From Domibacillus robiginosus (GTDB lineage: Bacteria > Bacillota > Bacilli > Bacillales > Domibacillaceae), in the NCBI RefSeq assembly GCF_000966195.1, contig NZ_LAHL01000012.1:62001-126000 (forward strand): a stretch of DNA of 64,000 nucleotides. The letters are read 5' to 3'. Below the pieces are notes generated by a model that was not told the DNA's origin, ran no database searches, and saw nothing but the letters and a program-made list of their open reading frames with translations. Made by a program: the position numbers and the translations under genes. Of this stretch, positions 48,621 to 57,016 are shown piece by piece. The number at the start of each line of letters is the position of its first letter. Position 1 is the stretch's first letter.

Positions 48621-49091
48621 TCATTCTTTTTTGTTAAATTTAAGGGCAAGCTGCACTTCTGTCACACCTATGCGAAGTTTTTTCGCAATTTCTTCCTCTG
48701 TCATCCCCTCCATTTTCATCTCTGCTATTTTTTGTGTCTGCGGTACTTCTTCCTGCGCCTGAGCTTTTGTTCGAACTGTTCGGGCCCCCGTATAAGCTTT
48801 TGCTGCTGCCTGGCGGGGTATAAATGAAGGCAATGGTTTTTTTTCGCTTGCTGGTTCTTGTTTCTTTATTTTCTCTATGGGCGTGTTTTTCGCCAATTGT
48901 GTAATAAGCTGTTCATTTTCTTCTTTTATTTCTATAAGGAAAGCGGTCATCATTTCTTCCATTTCCTTTGCGGTCTGCTTTGCGTTTCTTTCAGCTTCAC
49001 TCACTTTATTCTGGCGCTGAAAAAGGATGATCAAAGCAAACAAGCTTAAAGCGTGAATTAAAAAAGAAATGGCTATAAAAAATGTTGTCAT
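48621..49091 (-). CDS. swrB: SwrB-like flagellar assembly/swarming protein (YlxL)
   Basis: In B. subtilis SwrB promotes flagellar type III secretion activation and swarming. The 156-residue protein has one N-terminal transmembrane helix (about 3-25), a coiled-coil Lys/Glu-rich middle, and a conserved C-terminal helix-turn-helix-like segment (EGMTEEEIAKKLRIGVTEVQL). The start ATG lies 4 bases behind GAGGG, which is short. It is the last gene of the fla/che cluster. The assignment rests on position and C-terminal motif. Confidence 0.85.
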   Translation of the reverse strand: MTTFFIAISFLIHALSLFALIILFQRQNKVSEAERNAKQTAKEMEEMMTAFLIEIKEENEQLITQLAKNTPIEKIKKQEPASEKKPLPSFIPRQAAAKAYTGARTVRTKAQAQEEVPQTQKIAEMKMEGMTEEEIAKKLRIGVTEVQLALKFNKKE

Positions 49092-49100
49092 ACATCCCTC

Positions 49101-49379
49101 TTATCCGCTGAAGTCGATCTGCTTTCCTTTATACGGATGAGCACACCGCTTCTTTTGCTGTTTCTTTTTTGTTTCTTTTTCTCTTTATGTCGGTCCCGGC
49201 TTTTTATTTTGTTTGGGTGACTGCTTTGAACTGCAGCGGTTCTATGTCCGGTATTTCTTCAGATGATTTTTCCTGTGGATGATGCCGGGCAGAAAAAACT
49301 GTTGGTGATCTTGAGCCGGCTTCAAAGCCTCAAATGTACACGGAAGCGCCGCCTGGATTTCAACAAATTTAAAATCTAT
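49101..49379 (-). pseudogene. decayed small gene between sigD and swrB
   Basis: The 312-base gap contains coding-like sequence in three frames. From ATA at 49377-49379 it reads IDFKFVEIQAALPCTFEA..., continuing QDHQQFF. After a T6 run (49292-49297) it reads FSARHHPQEKSSEEIPDIEP.... After AAAATAAAAAG (49200-49210) it reads KSRDRHKEKKKQ. After an A6 run (49165-49170) it reads KQQKKRCAHPYKGKQIDFSG and stops at 49101. Each shift is repaired by one added base in a homopolymer, and the start looks like ATG changed to ATA, 6 or so bases behind GAAGGGCGG. It resembles a small Gln/Lys-rich protein, ending HPYKG-x-x-ID, that I recall at this place in other Bacillaceae; its function is unknown. Confidence 0.65.
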
Positions 49380-49403
49380 AGCCCGCCCTTCTTTAACAGA
49401 AAG

Positions 49404-50165
49404 CTAATGCTTGATCAACTGCTGTTTTAATTTAAAAAGAGCTTTTGAATGAATTTGCGAGATACGCGAGGTAGATAGGTTTAACACCTCACCGATTTCC
49501 GTCAGTGTCAGCTCTTCTTTATAAAAGAGATCAATTACCAATTGCTCTTTATCTGTTAATTTTTTAATTTGGGCGGATAATTCCTGAATTTGCTCTTGTT
49601 TCACGATTTCTTCTTCCGGTGTTTTCGTCCGCTGATCTTTCAGTACAAAGCCGCCTGCTTCCGCCTGATCTGGATCCTGTACCTGCTCATCCATCGATAA
49701 TACATGAGAAAAGAAGTGCTCAGCCATAGCATCCTGGATCTCTGCTGTCGACATGCCAAGTTCTTCTGCTACTTCTTCAGGTGTAGCAGCACGGAGATAT
49801 TTTTGTTCGAGCATAGAAGAAGCGGCCTCGATTTTTTTTGATTTCTCTCTCGTTGCCCGTGGAAGCCAGTCTTCTTTTCGAAGACCGTCCAAAATAGCTC
49901 CGCGTATGCGAAAGGAAGCATATGTGTCAAATTTCAAGTCGCGGGACGGCTCAAATTTTAACAGGGCATCATAAAGCCCTGTCATTCCGTAGCTTGCCAC
50001 TTCTTCCCTGCTTACCGTTTTGGGAAGAGCCGCTCCAATACGTCTGCAATGAAAGGTAACAAGCGGCATATAGCGGGCCACTAATGCATCACCGGCGTCC
50101 GGGTGCTGGTCCTTTTTCCATCTTTCCCAGAGTTTTTGCTCGTCTTCAGGCATTTTTTGTGCCAT
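49404..50165 (-). CDS. sigD: flagellar/motility sigma factor SigD
   Basis: The sigma-28 type factor directing flagellin, motor, chemoreceptor and autolysin genes. The 253-residue protein has region 2 (ARYMPLVTFHCRRIG, DLKFDTYASFRIRGAILDGLR), region 3 and region 4 with the helix-turn-helix LTLTEIGEVLNLSTSRISQIHSKA... near the C-terminus. The ATG is behind GGAAGGAG. It is preceded by cheD and a terminator, so its level may be lowered relative to the che genes. Confidence 0.97.
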   Translation of the reverse strand: MAQKMPEDEQKLWERWKKDQHPDAGDALVARYMPLVTFHCRRIGAALPKTVSREEVASYGMTGLYDALLKFEPSRDLKFDTYASFRIRGAILDGLRKEDWLPRATREKSKKIEAASSMLEQKYLRAATPEEVAEELGMSTAEIQDAMAEHFFSHVLSMDEQVQDPDQAEAGGFVLKDQRTKTPEEEIVKQEQIQELSAQIKKLTDKEQLVIDLFYKEELTLTEIGEVLNLSTSRISQIHSKALFKLKQQLIKH

Positions 50166-50254
50166 TCAATCTCTCCTTCCGGCGTACGACTACAACACGC
50201 TGCAAGTCTTTCTTTTATTCTAATGAAAAGTACTTCTTTTGCCAACAATAACAC

Positions 50255-50283
50255 TAAAAAGCAGCGGACATCTGCCCGCTGCT
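50255..50283 (-). terminator. terminator between cheD and sigD
   Basis: AGCAGCGG/CCGCTGCT (50260-50267 and 50276-50283), 8-base loop, followed by TTTTAG on the minus strand, directly behind the cheD stop. The remaining gap to sigD (50166-50254) shows no convincing promoter. Confidence 0.8.
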
Positions 50284-50286
50284 AGA

Positions 50287-50787
50287 TTAAATCGTTTGTT
50301 CCCCTTTGTTAACCGTTCGAATATGCAAAAGAAACGTGATAGGATCAAATTCAATCGTCCTGCCGCTGTTTCCTCCCGTGTCTTCCGAAAGAATAGGAAT
50401 ATGCGCCATTTGCAGCTGTTCTTTTACAGCTGCTACATTGCGGGGGCCGATTTTCATGAGGTCAGAACCTGATTTGAAATGAAACATCTGGGCGCCTCCA
50501 GCTATTTTAGCTTTTAATCGGCCTGGCCGTATGCCTCGTCTTTCAAGCTCATGAATCAGCGCTTGAATTCCTGTATCTGCAAATTTCGCCCTGTTTATAA
50601 TATCTGCTTTTGCCAGGCATGAATCCGGCAGCATAACATGAACCATTCCAGCCGTATGTGAGATTTCATCATAAAGAACAACGCCCACACAGGAGCCAAG
50701 CCCTGAAGTTCGAATTACGTTCGGCGGCTTTACAACATTCATGTCCGCGATCCCTACTTTGACGACTTCACCTGTTTTATTTATCAT
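50287..50787 (-). CDS. cheD: chemoreceptor glutamine deamidase CheD
   Basis: Deamidates receptor glutamines and, in Bacillus, also stimulates and is bound by CheC in adaptation. The 166-residue protein (same as B. subtilis) has the catalytic TSGLGSCVGVVLYD loop and HVMLPDS. The start is ATG at 50785-50787, overlapping the cheC stop by 11 bases behind GGTG. The ORF extends to 50808 without a site. A terminator lies immediately downstream. Confidence 0.96.
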   Translation of the reverse strand: MINKTGEVVKVGIADMNVVKPPNVIRTSGLGSCVGVVLYDEISHTAGMVHVMLPDSCLAKADIINRAKFADTGIQALIHELERRGIRPGRLKAKIAGGAQMFHFKSGSDLMKIGPRNVAAVKEQLQMAHIPILSEDTGGNSGRTIEFDPITFLLHIRTVNKGEQTI

Positions 50788-51418
50788 AGCCTGCACCAAG
50801 CGCGTCAAACAAAACCGGGAAAGAATCCGGTGAAAGAAAAAGAAAGAAATGGCCTTTCACCGTCTCAGCATTTTCTTCGTCCGTTTCTGTTAAAATCGTA
50901 TCAATCACAATGGTATAGTCGCTATATTGAGAGATTTCAAGCAGTCCATAGCTGATAATAGCTCCAAACATATCCACAGCAAGTTCCGGCACAGAAGGCT
51001 GCAGCTTAAGCCGAGTAAAGTCTCCCAGAGCAGACAAGTAAGAACCAGATAAAATATTGCCCATTTCCTGCATAGCGGAAAAACCGATTGGATAAGTATC
51101 CTGCTCACGAAATGTAAATGATTCATCAGCCATTAGTTTTTGAATAAATCGATCGGCTTCCTCTATCGTCAGCATAAAAAACATATTGCCGCCTGCTTCT
51201 CCTTCAATTCGCAAGCTGACACTGACCATTTCTTTTTCAGAGCCGCCGGTCAGCTCCATCATTTCCGCAAAGGGAACAATTCGAACATTCGGCACTTTCA
51301 TATCAATTTTCCGGTTTAACAGGGTGGAAAGTGATGTTGCTGCATGACCTGCTCCTATATTGCCTGTTTCTTTTAAAATATCAAGATGAATAGGCTGGAT
51401 TTTATCAATATAGCTCAT
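50777..51418 (-). CDS. cheC: CheY-P phosphatase CheC
   Basis: Dephosphorylates CheY-P and works with CheD in adaptation. The 213-residue protein has two pseudo-symmetric phosphatase motifs, ILKETGNIGAGHA (about 14-26) and AMQEMGNILSGSY (about 115-127), each with the E-x-x-N pair, as in the CheC/CheX/FliY family. The ATG is behind AGGAG. Overlap with cheD indicates coupled synthesis of the partners. Confidence 0.96.
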   Translation of the reverse strand: MSYIDKIQPIHLDILKETGNIGAGHAATSLSTLLNRKIDMKVPNVRIVPFAEMMELTGGSEKEMVSVSLRIEGEAGGNMFFMLTIEEADRFIQKLMADESFTFREQDTYPIGFSAMQEMGNILSGSYLSALGDFTRLKLQPSVPELAVDMFGAIISYGLLEISQYSDYTIVIDTILTETDEENAETVKGHFFLFLSPDSFPVLFDALGAGYDK

Positions 51419-51428
51419 AACATGGCTC

Positions 51429-51866
51429 CTATTTAAAAATCTTCTGCAGGCTCAGCATAATAAGAAGCCTTTTTTCAAGTTTTGCCACACCTGTAATATA
51501 CTCGTCCCCAAGTGATCCAACCACTTCGGGCTGAGGTTCAATTGCATCTACCGGAATATCGAGCACATCATTGGCACCGTCTACCACAAGACCGACTTCA
51601 ATATCATCGATGGAAGCGATAATAATACGAGTCGAATCATCATATTGCTCATCCGACAAACCGAAACGGCTTCGCAGGTCGATAATAGGTGTTACGACAC
51701 CTCGTAAATTGATGACTCCTTTTACAAAAGGAACGGTTCCAGGCACTCTGGTAATATGCATTAATTTCTCAATTGAATAAACCTGGTGAACAGGAAGTGC
51801 GTATTCCTTATCTACTAGTTGAAAGGCAATCACTTTTACTGTTTCAGATGCAATGGTTTCACTCAT
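51429..51866 (-). CDS. cheW: chemotaxis coupling protein CheW
   Basis: Links receptors to the CheA kinase. The 145-residue SH3-like protein shows VPGTVPFVKGVINLRGVVTPIIDL and the second beta domain with ITGVAKLEKRLLIML. The start is ATG at 51864-51866 (MSETIAS) behind AAGGAGG with 8-base spacing; the ORF continues 3 codons further. Lies 13 bases after cheA. Confidence 0.96.
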   Translation of the reverse strand: MSETIASETVKVIAFQLVDKEYALPVHQVYSIEKLMHITRVPGTVPFVKGVINLRGVVTPIIDLRSRFGLSDEQYDDSTRIIIASIDDIEVGLVVDGANDVLDIPVDAIEPQPEVVGSLGDEYITGVAKLEKRLLIMLSLQKIFK

Positions 51867-51879
51867 TTGATGCACCTCC

Positions 51880-53916
51880 TTATTTGATCAGCGCATTGCA
51901 ATCTACAATCAGCGCTACTTGTCCATCGCCTAATATTGTCGCTCCAGAAATGGCAAAAACATTAGACAGGTAGTTTCCAAGCGATTTTAAAACCACTTCC
52001 TGCTGTCCAATAAAAGAATCCACTACTAGCCCTGCCATTTTTTCGCCTTTTCGAACAAGAACAACAGAATAAAACCGGTCTTCCTGTTCTTTGTGCGGCA
52101 CAGAAAAAATATCCTTTAAAAACAAAAGAGGTACGACTTTTCCGCGAAAGTCAATAACCTGCTGATTGTGCGCCTTCATAATATCTTCTTTTTTCACAAT
52201 CGCCGTTTCGATAATCGAAGACAGCGGAATGGCATATTTTTCTTGTTCCACTTCTACAAGCATGACAGAGATGATGGAGAGCGTCAGCGGCAGTTGAATA
52301 GAGAAAATAGAGCCGGCACCTTCTGCAGAATCGATGGTAATCGAGCCGCCCAGTGATTCGATTGTTGTTTTCACCACATCGAGCCCTACACCGCGGCCTG
52401 ATAAGTCCGAGATCACTTCAGCTGTTGAAAAGCCAGACGCCATAATGAGTTCAAAAATCTGGCGGTCTGTCATTCCCAGTGCCTGCTCCTCTGTTACGAT
52501 ACCTTTATCAAGAGCTTTTTGAAGTACACGGTCTTTGTTAATGCCTGCTCCATCATCTTCAATTTCAATAAATACGTGATTACCGCTATGGTAAGCTTTT
52601 AATTTAATGGTTCCTTCAGCAGGCTTGCTCTTTGAAAGACGTGCTTCAGGCATTTCGATCCCATGATCCCCTGCATTTCGAATTAAATGAACAAGAGGAT
52701 CTCCAATTTCATCAATAACCGTGCGGTCTAATTCCGTTTCTGCACCGATAATTTCCAGGTTGATTTGCTTTCCTAAATCGCGTGACAGCTGGCGGACGAG
52801 CTTTGGAAAACGATTAAATACTGTTTCAACCGGTACCATTCGCATATTCAAAATAATATTCTGTAAATCTCCTGAAATGCGCGACATGTGCTCTACGGTT
52901 TCATTTAATTCATTATGATTTAATTCTGCGGAAATGGACTCAAGCCGTCCACGGTCAATAACAAGCTCTTCAAATAAATTCATTAAAATATCAAGACGCT
53001 CAATATTTACTCGTATTGTTTTGTTGGAAGCAGCCGGTTTTGGTGATTTTGACTCGCGTTTTTCTAATTCTACCGGCTGTTTCTTGCTTGCTTCCTGTAC
53101 AGGTTCCATCTGGACTGAAGTCGACACAGGCGGCTCAGGAACTGGCTCCGCTTCTGGCTGGGGAACAGCAGTTATTTCTGTTACCTGAATTTGTTCTACT
53201 TCAGATACTTTCTTTATTTTATCCTCAATATCGTTTGCCGGTTCTTTTGTAATAAGCGTGACAGTAAATGTTTCATCAAACTTTTCTTCCTCCAGCTGAT
53301 CTGAAGAAGGAAAAGACTTGATCACTTCCCCGCACTTTTCAAGCACTTCAAATACCATAAAAACACGCGCCGCTTTTAGTACACAGTCTGCTCGAAGCGA
53401 GACGGAGATCTCCAGGCAAGTAAATCCCTGCTCTTTAGATTGATTGATTACTGTCCATTCAAATTCATCATATGAAAGAGTACCTGTAGACTGAGAGGCA
53501 GAGAGCGCTTCAGGTGCTTCCGCAGACGCTGCCGATTCTCCCTGTTCGATTACAAGAAGCTTTTCTACAATAGCTGCAACGTCTCTTTTTCCATCCCCTC
53601 CCGCTGCAATATCTTCGACCATTGCTTCAAGGTCATCTACCGAGGAAAAAACAGTATCCATTATTTCCACTGAAACAGACAATTGCTGATTGCGAATCGC
53701 ATCAAGCACATTTTCAAGTTTGTGGGTTAAATTGGCTAAATCTTCATACCCCATTGTGGCAGACATGCCTTTTAACGTATGGGCTGACCGAAAAATTTCA
53801 TTTACTGTTGCAATATTTTCCGGATCCTTTTCCAGCTCCAATAAATGTTCGCTCATCGCTTGAAGGTGTTCTTTGCTTTCATCAATAAAGATCTCTAAAT
53901 ACTGATTTGTATCCAT
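51880..53916 (-). CDS. cheA: chemotaxis histidine kinase CheA
   Basis: The central kinase that phosphorylates CheY and CheB. The 678 residues comprise an Hpt domain with phospho-His46 (SAHTLKGMS), a CheY/B-binding P2 domain (about 150-250), a Pro/Glu linker, a dimerisation domain (about 300-365), an HATPase domain with HLIRNAGDHGIE, DDGAGIN and SGRGVGLDVVK, and a C-terminal CheW-like domain. The ATG is behind AGAGGTG. The Bacillus pathway works with inverted logic (attractant activates CheA), known from B. subtilis. Confidence 0.97.
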   Translation of the reverse strand: MDTNQYLEIFIDESKEHLQAMSEHLLELEKDPENIATVNEIFRSAHTLKGMSATMGYEDLANLTHKLENVLDAIRNQQLSVSVEIMDTVFSSVDDLEAMVEDIAAGGDGKRDVAAIVEKLLVIEQGESAASAEAPEALSASQSTGTLSYDEFEWTVINQSKEQGFTCLEISVSLRADCVLKAARVFMVFEVLEKCGEVIKSFPSSDQLEEEKFDETFTVTLITKEPANDIEDKIKKVSEVEQIQVTEITAVPQPEAEPVPEPPVSTSVQMEPVQEASKKQPVELEKRESKSPKPAASNKTIRVNIERLDILMNLFEELVIDRGRLESISAELNHNELNETVEHMSRISGDLQNIILNMRMVPVETVFNRFPKLVRQLSRDLGKQINLEIIGAETELDRTVIDEIGDPLVHLIRNAGDHGIEMPEARLSKSKPAEGTIKLKAYHSGNHVFIEIEDDGAGINKDRVLQKALDKGIVTEEQALGMTDRQIFELIMASGFSTAEVISDLSGRGVGLDVVKTTIESLGGSITIDSAEGAGSIFSIQLPLTLSIISVMLVEVEQEKYAIPLSSIIETAIVKKEDIMKAHNQQVIDFRGKVVPLLFLKDIFSVPHKEQEDRFYSVVLVRKGEKMAGLVVDSFIGQQEVVLKSLGNYLSNVFAISGATILGDGQVALIVDCNALIK

Positions 53917-53922
53917 CCCTGT

Positions 53923-55017
53923 TCACCTCTTATTGTATACATGCTTGACAATCGCTGAAGCAATTTCATCAACCGGTACTATATCATCAACGAGACGAGT
54001 GGCAATGGCAGCCTTGGGCATCCCATAAACAATACATGTTTCTTTCGCTTCCGCTATCGCCGTGACTGTACCGTTTTCCTTTAATGTGATAAGTCCTTCT
54101 GCTCCATCTGATCCCATTCCTGTCATAATAACAGCTGTTTTTTCTATATTATTAAGCGCAGCAGCTGATCGAAAGGTAGTATTAGCAGCAGGCCGATGCC
54201 CGCCCTCAGGAGGCGTTTCATCCAGTGTAATCACAATGGAGCTGCCCGAATTTTGCAGTCGCAAATGCTTTCCGCCTGGAGCAATATACACAGTTCCATT
54301 TTGAAGAATTTCCCCGTCCTCCCCTTCTTTCACCCGCACGTCAGACAGCGAGTCAAGCCTTTCCGATAGAGACTTCGTAAAACCGGGCGGCATATGCTGA
54401 ACAATTACAACCGGAGCTGGAAGTGAAGCAGGAAGTTTTGTTACTACATGCTGGAGAGCACGCGGTCCTCCTGTAGAAGTCGCAATTAAAACCAATTTAT
54501 TCATTTTATTATTGCTGCGGATATAGGAACGCGCGGCGTGTACACCTGTATATCCGCTCTCAGTCGGTGGGGAAATAACAGCAGGTTTTTTTCCCATAGC
54601 GGGCTTCATACTGATATTTGCTTTTGATGCTGCCAGCACTTTTTCAATGAGGAGATCTTTGATTTTGTGAAGATCCAGCGAGATAGTGCCTGAAGGCTTG
54701 GCAATAAAGTCTACCGCGCCAAGCTCAATCGCTCTCAAGGTGGTTTCGGTGCCTTCTTTCGTTAAACTTGAAAGCATTACTACCGGACACGGCTGCTTTT
54801 CCATAATGGTTTTTAAAGCGGTCAGCCCGTCCATTTCCGGCATTTCAATATCAAGCGTTACAATATCCGGTTTCAGTTCCAAAACTTTGTTCACAGCGTC
54901 GCGTCCATTCCGGCCAAATGCAATTACTTCAAGCTGAGGATGTTCAGACAAAAATTCAGAAATTAGTTTTCTCATAAAAGCTGAATCGTCCACTACAAGA
55001 ACCCTTTTTGTGTTCAT
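53923..55017 (-). CDS. cheB: protein-glutamate methylesterase CheB
   Basis: Demethylates chemoreceptors when phosphorylated. The 364-residue protein has a receiver domain with phospho-Asp56 (IVTLDIEMPEMDG), a linker and an esterase domain with catalytic Ser181 (IATSTGGPR), His208 (VQHMPPGFT) and Asp304 (MTGMGSDGAEG). The ATG overlaps the flhG stop by 4 bases (ATGA), with AGGAGG 6 bases upstream. Confidence 0.97.
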   Translation of the reverse strand: MNTKRVLVVDDSAFMRKLISEFLSEHPQLEVIAFGRNGRDAVNKVLELKPDIVTLDIEMPEMDGLTALKTIMEKQPCPVVMLSSLTKEGTETTLRAIELGAVDFIAKPSGTISLDLHKIKDLLIEKVLAASKANISMKPAMGKKPAVISPPTESGYTGVHAARSYIRSNNKMNKLVLIATSTGGPRALQHVVTKLPASLPAPVVIVQHMPPGFTKSLSERLDSLSDVRVKEGEDGEILQNGTVYIAPGGKHLRLQNSGSSIVITLDETPPEGGHRPAANTTFRSAAALNNIEKTAVIMTGMGSDGAEGLITLKENGTVTAIAEAKETCIVYGMPKAAIATRLVDDIVPVDEIASAIVKHVYNKR

Positions 55018-55904
55018 TCGTAACCTCCTCTTTCTTTAAAGAAACGGCGCAGCTTATCGAGAAAGCGAGACCCTTCATTAGGAATTTCTTCTAGCTCTTC
55101 CGCGTATTCGCGGACAATTTGCTGAAAAGAAAATGAAATCTTTGCTTTTGGATAGGAGAGGAGAAATGGCTGGCCCATTTTCACGGCTTTTCTTACATTC
55201 GCATCTTCTGGAATGGATCCAAGAAAAACAGGCGTTACATGTAAAAATCTTTCCATAGTGCTTTTTAACCGATGGCCTGTCTCACGGCCTTCTTTTAAAG
55301 AATCAACCCGATTACAAATTAAATAAAATGTTTTTTGCCGGTCTCTCATGTGAATAAATTTCAACATAGAGTAAGCATCTGTCATCGCTGTCGGTTCAGG
55401 TGTGGTAACAGCCAGCACTTCATCAGCCGCCTGAAGAATATTCAGACTTTCTTCCGTAGCCCCTGCTCCCATGTCAAAAATAAAATAATCGTATTCTTCC
55501 ATAAGAGCTTCTAAAGCAGAAACCCACTTTTTTTGATACGAATCCTCCCATCTAAATAAAGAGGAAAAAGCAGAGCCCCCATGTATATATGAAATACCTT
55601 CTGGCCCCATTTGGATAAACTGACTGATCGGAAAGTCATTTTCAAAAAAATCAACAATAGAAGAAGAAGGACTCCCATTGATTAAATGATAAATATTACC
55701 CATGCCAATGTCCATATCAAATAACAAAACTTTTTTATTTATTTTTGCAAGGCCTACTGCTAGATTTACGGAAACGTTTGTTTTACCTACTCCCCCTTTT
55801 CCACTTACAATTGCTAAAGTACGTACCGCTTTGCGCTTTTGAGCGGCAGAAAAAGCAGACTTTTGCAGCATTTTCTGGCGAAGCAGTTCTGCTTGATCCT
55901 TCAT
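55014..55904 (-). CDS. flhG: flagellar number regulator FlhG (MinD-type ATPase, YlxH)
   Basis: A MinD/ParA-family ATPase that partners with the SRP-type GTPase FlhF to set flagellar placement and number. The 296-residue protein has the N-terminal DQAELLR motif (3-9, the FlhF-activating segment), a deviant Walker A SGKGGVGKTN (34-43), DMDIGMGN and FDMGAGA. The ATG overlaps the flhF stop by 4 bases, indicating coupled translation of the pair. Confidence 0.96.
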   Translation of the reverse strand: MKDQAELLRQKMLQKSAFSAAQKRKAVRTLAIVSGKGGVGKTNVSVNLAVGLAKINKKVLLFDMDIGMGNIYHLINGSPSSSIVDFFENDFPISQFIQMGPEGISYIHGGSAFSSLFRWEDSYQKKWVSALEALMEEYDYFIFDMGAGATEESLNILQAADEVLAVTTPEPTAMTDAYSMLKFIHMRDRQKTFYLICNRVDSLKEGRETGHRLKSTMERFLHVTPVFLGSIPEDANVRKAVKMGQPFLLSYPKAKISFSFQQIVREYAEELEEIPNEGSRFLDKLRRFFKERGGYE

Positions 55905-57016
55905 ATTTCCCAGTCCTTAAAAACATATTTCACCAGTTGTTCGGTTGAAAATCCAAGTAAATCTTCCGGTACATTCTGACCATTAGAAATGAAGGGGACG
56001 GGCTTGTTATACAGGTACATTAAATTAATAAGAGTCCCTTTTGTTCTTGTTTCATCTACTTTTGTAAAAATAAACCCATCAATCTTTACAGAAGAAAAAT
56101 TTTGAATGATTATATGTAAATCTTCTTCTTTTGCTGTCGCACTTAGTACAAGGAAATGAGCAGATTCTGCAGGCTTCTGCCCGATTAAAGGCCGAAGATC
56201 TGCTACATATTGGTTATCAAGATAGTTTCGGCCCGCTGTATCAATGAAAACAGCGTCAATTACTCGAAATTCTTCTATACATTGATTCATATCATCCATT
56301 GAGTAAGCTACCTTCATTGGTGCGTTTAGGAGTCCGGAATACGTTTTAAGCTGTTCGATTGCTGCAATCCGATATGTATCCGTTGTAATGAAGGCCACTT
56401 TTTGATTAGACTCGAGCACTTGCTTTGAAGCAAGCTTTGCAATTGTGGTTGTTTTCCCTACTCCAGTTGGTCCTAGCAAATACGTATATTTTCTATTGTG
56501 TTTTTGGTCGGCCTTCCAATCTGGCAGACAGCTTTTTAAATAAAGAAGTGTCCACTCTTTTATTTGCTTTGCTGTTGCAGACGCTTTTTCTATATGCCAT
56601 TTTTCAAACAGATGGGAAGCTGTTTGATCTATTAATTCTTTTGTTATACCCTGCCTGGTTAATTGCTCAATGGCCGGCTGCAGCTCTTCTGGATACAATG
56701 CAGCAGAAGCAGTAGAATTTTGAAGCTCTTTAATCATCTTTTTCATATCGTTCATTTCACTTTTTAATTCATGAGACATCGCTAAAGCAGGCTTTCCCTG
56801 TACCACAGACCGCTTTGTATCTGGTGTTTCCGAAACGGGAGTAGCCGCTCCTTCAGTGGCTGCTACCACCTCAATATTTTTTTTCTTAAATAAACCTAAA
56901 ATTCCTCGTGAATAAACTGTTTTCGACTGCAAAATAACCGCCTGAGGTCCTAGTTCAGCTCTTACTTTCTTCATTACTTCCGGCATAGAAGCAGCCTGGT
57001 ATTTTTTCACTTTCAT
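55901..57016 (-). CDS. flhF: flagellar biosynthesis GTPase FlhF
   Basis: An SRP-family GTPase that places the flagellar export apparatus. The 371 residues comprise a basic variable region (about 1-80), N domain (about 85-170) and G domain with P-loop GPTGVGKTTTIAKLA (182-196), DTAGRNYLD and FTKVDET. The ATG overlaps the flhA stop by 4 bases and lies behind GGGGTGGTG. Confidence 0.96.
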   Translation of the reverse strand: MKVKKYQAASMPEVMKKVRAELGPQAVILQSKTVYSRGILGLFKKKNIEVVAATEGAATPVSETPDTKRSVVQGKPALAMSHELKSEMNDMKKMIKELQNSTASAALYPEELQPAIEQLTRQGITKELIDQTASHLFEKWHIEKASATAKQIKEWTLLYLKSCLPDWKADQKHNRKYTYLLGPTGVGKTTTIAKLASKQVLESNQKVAFITTDTYRIAAIEQLKTYSGLLNAPMKVAYSMDDMNQCIEEFRVIDAVFIDTAGRNYLDNQYVADLRPLIGQKPAESAHFLVLSATAKEEDLHIIIQNFSSVKIDGFIFTKVDETRTKGTLINLMYLYNKPVPFISNGQNVPEDLLGFSTEQLVKYVFKDWEI

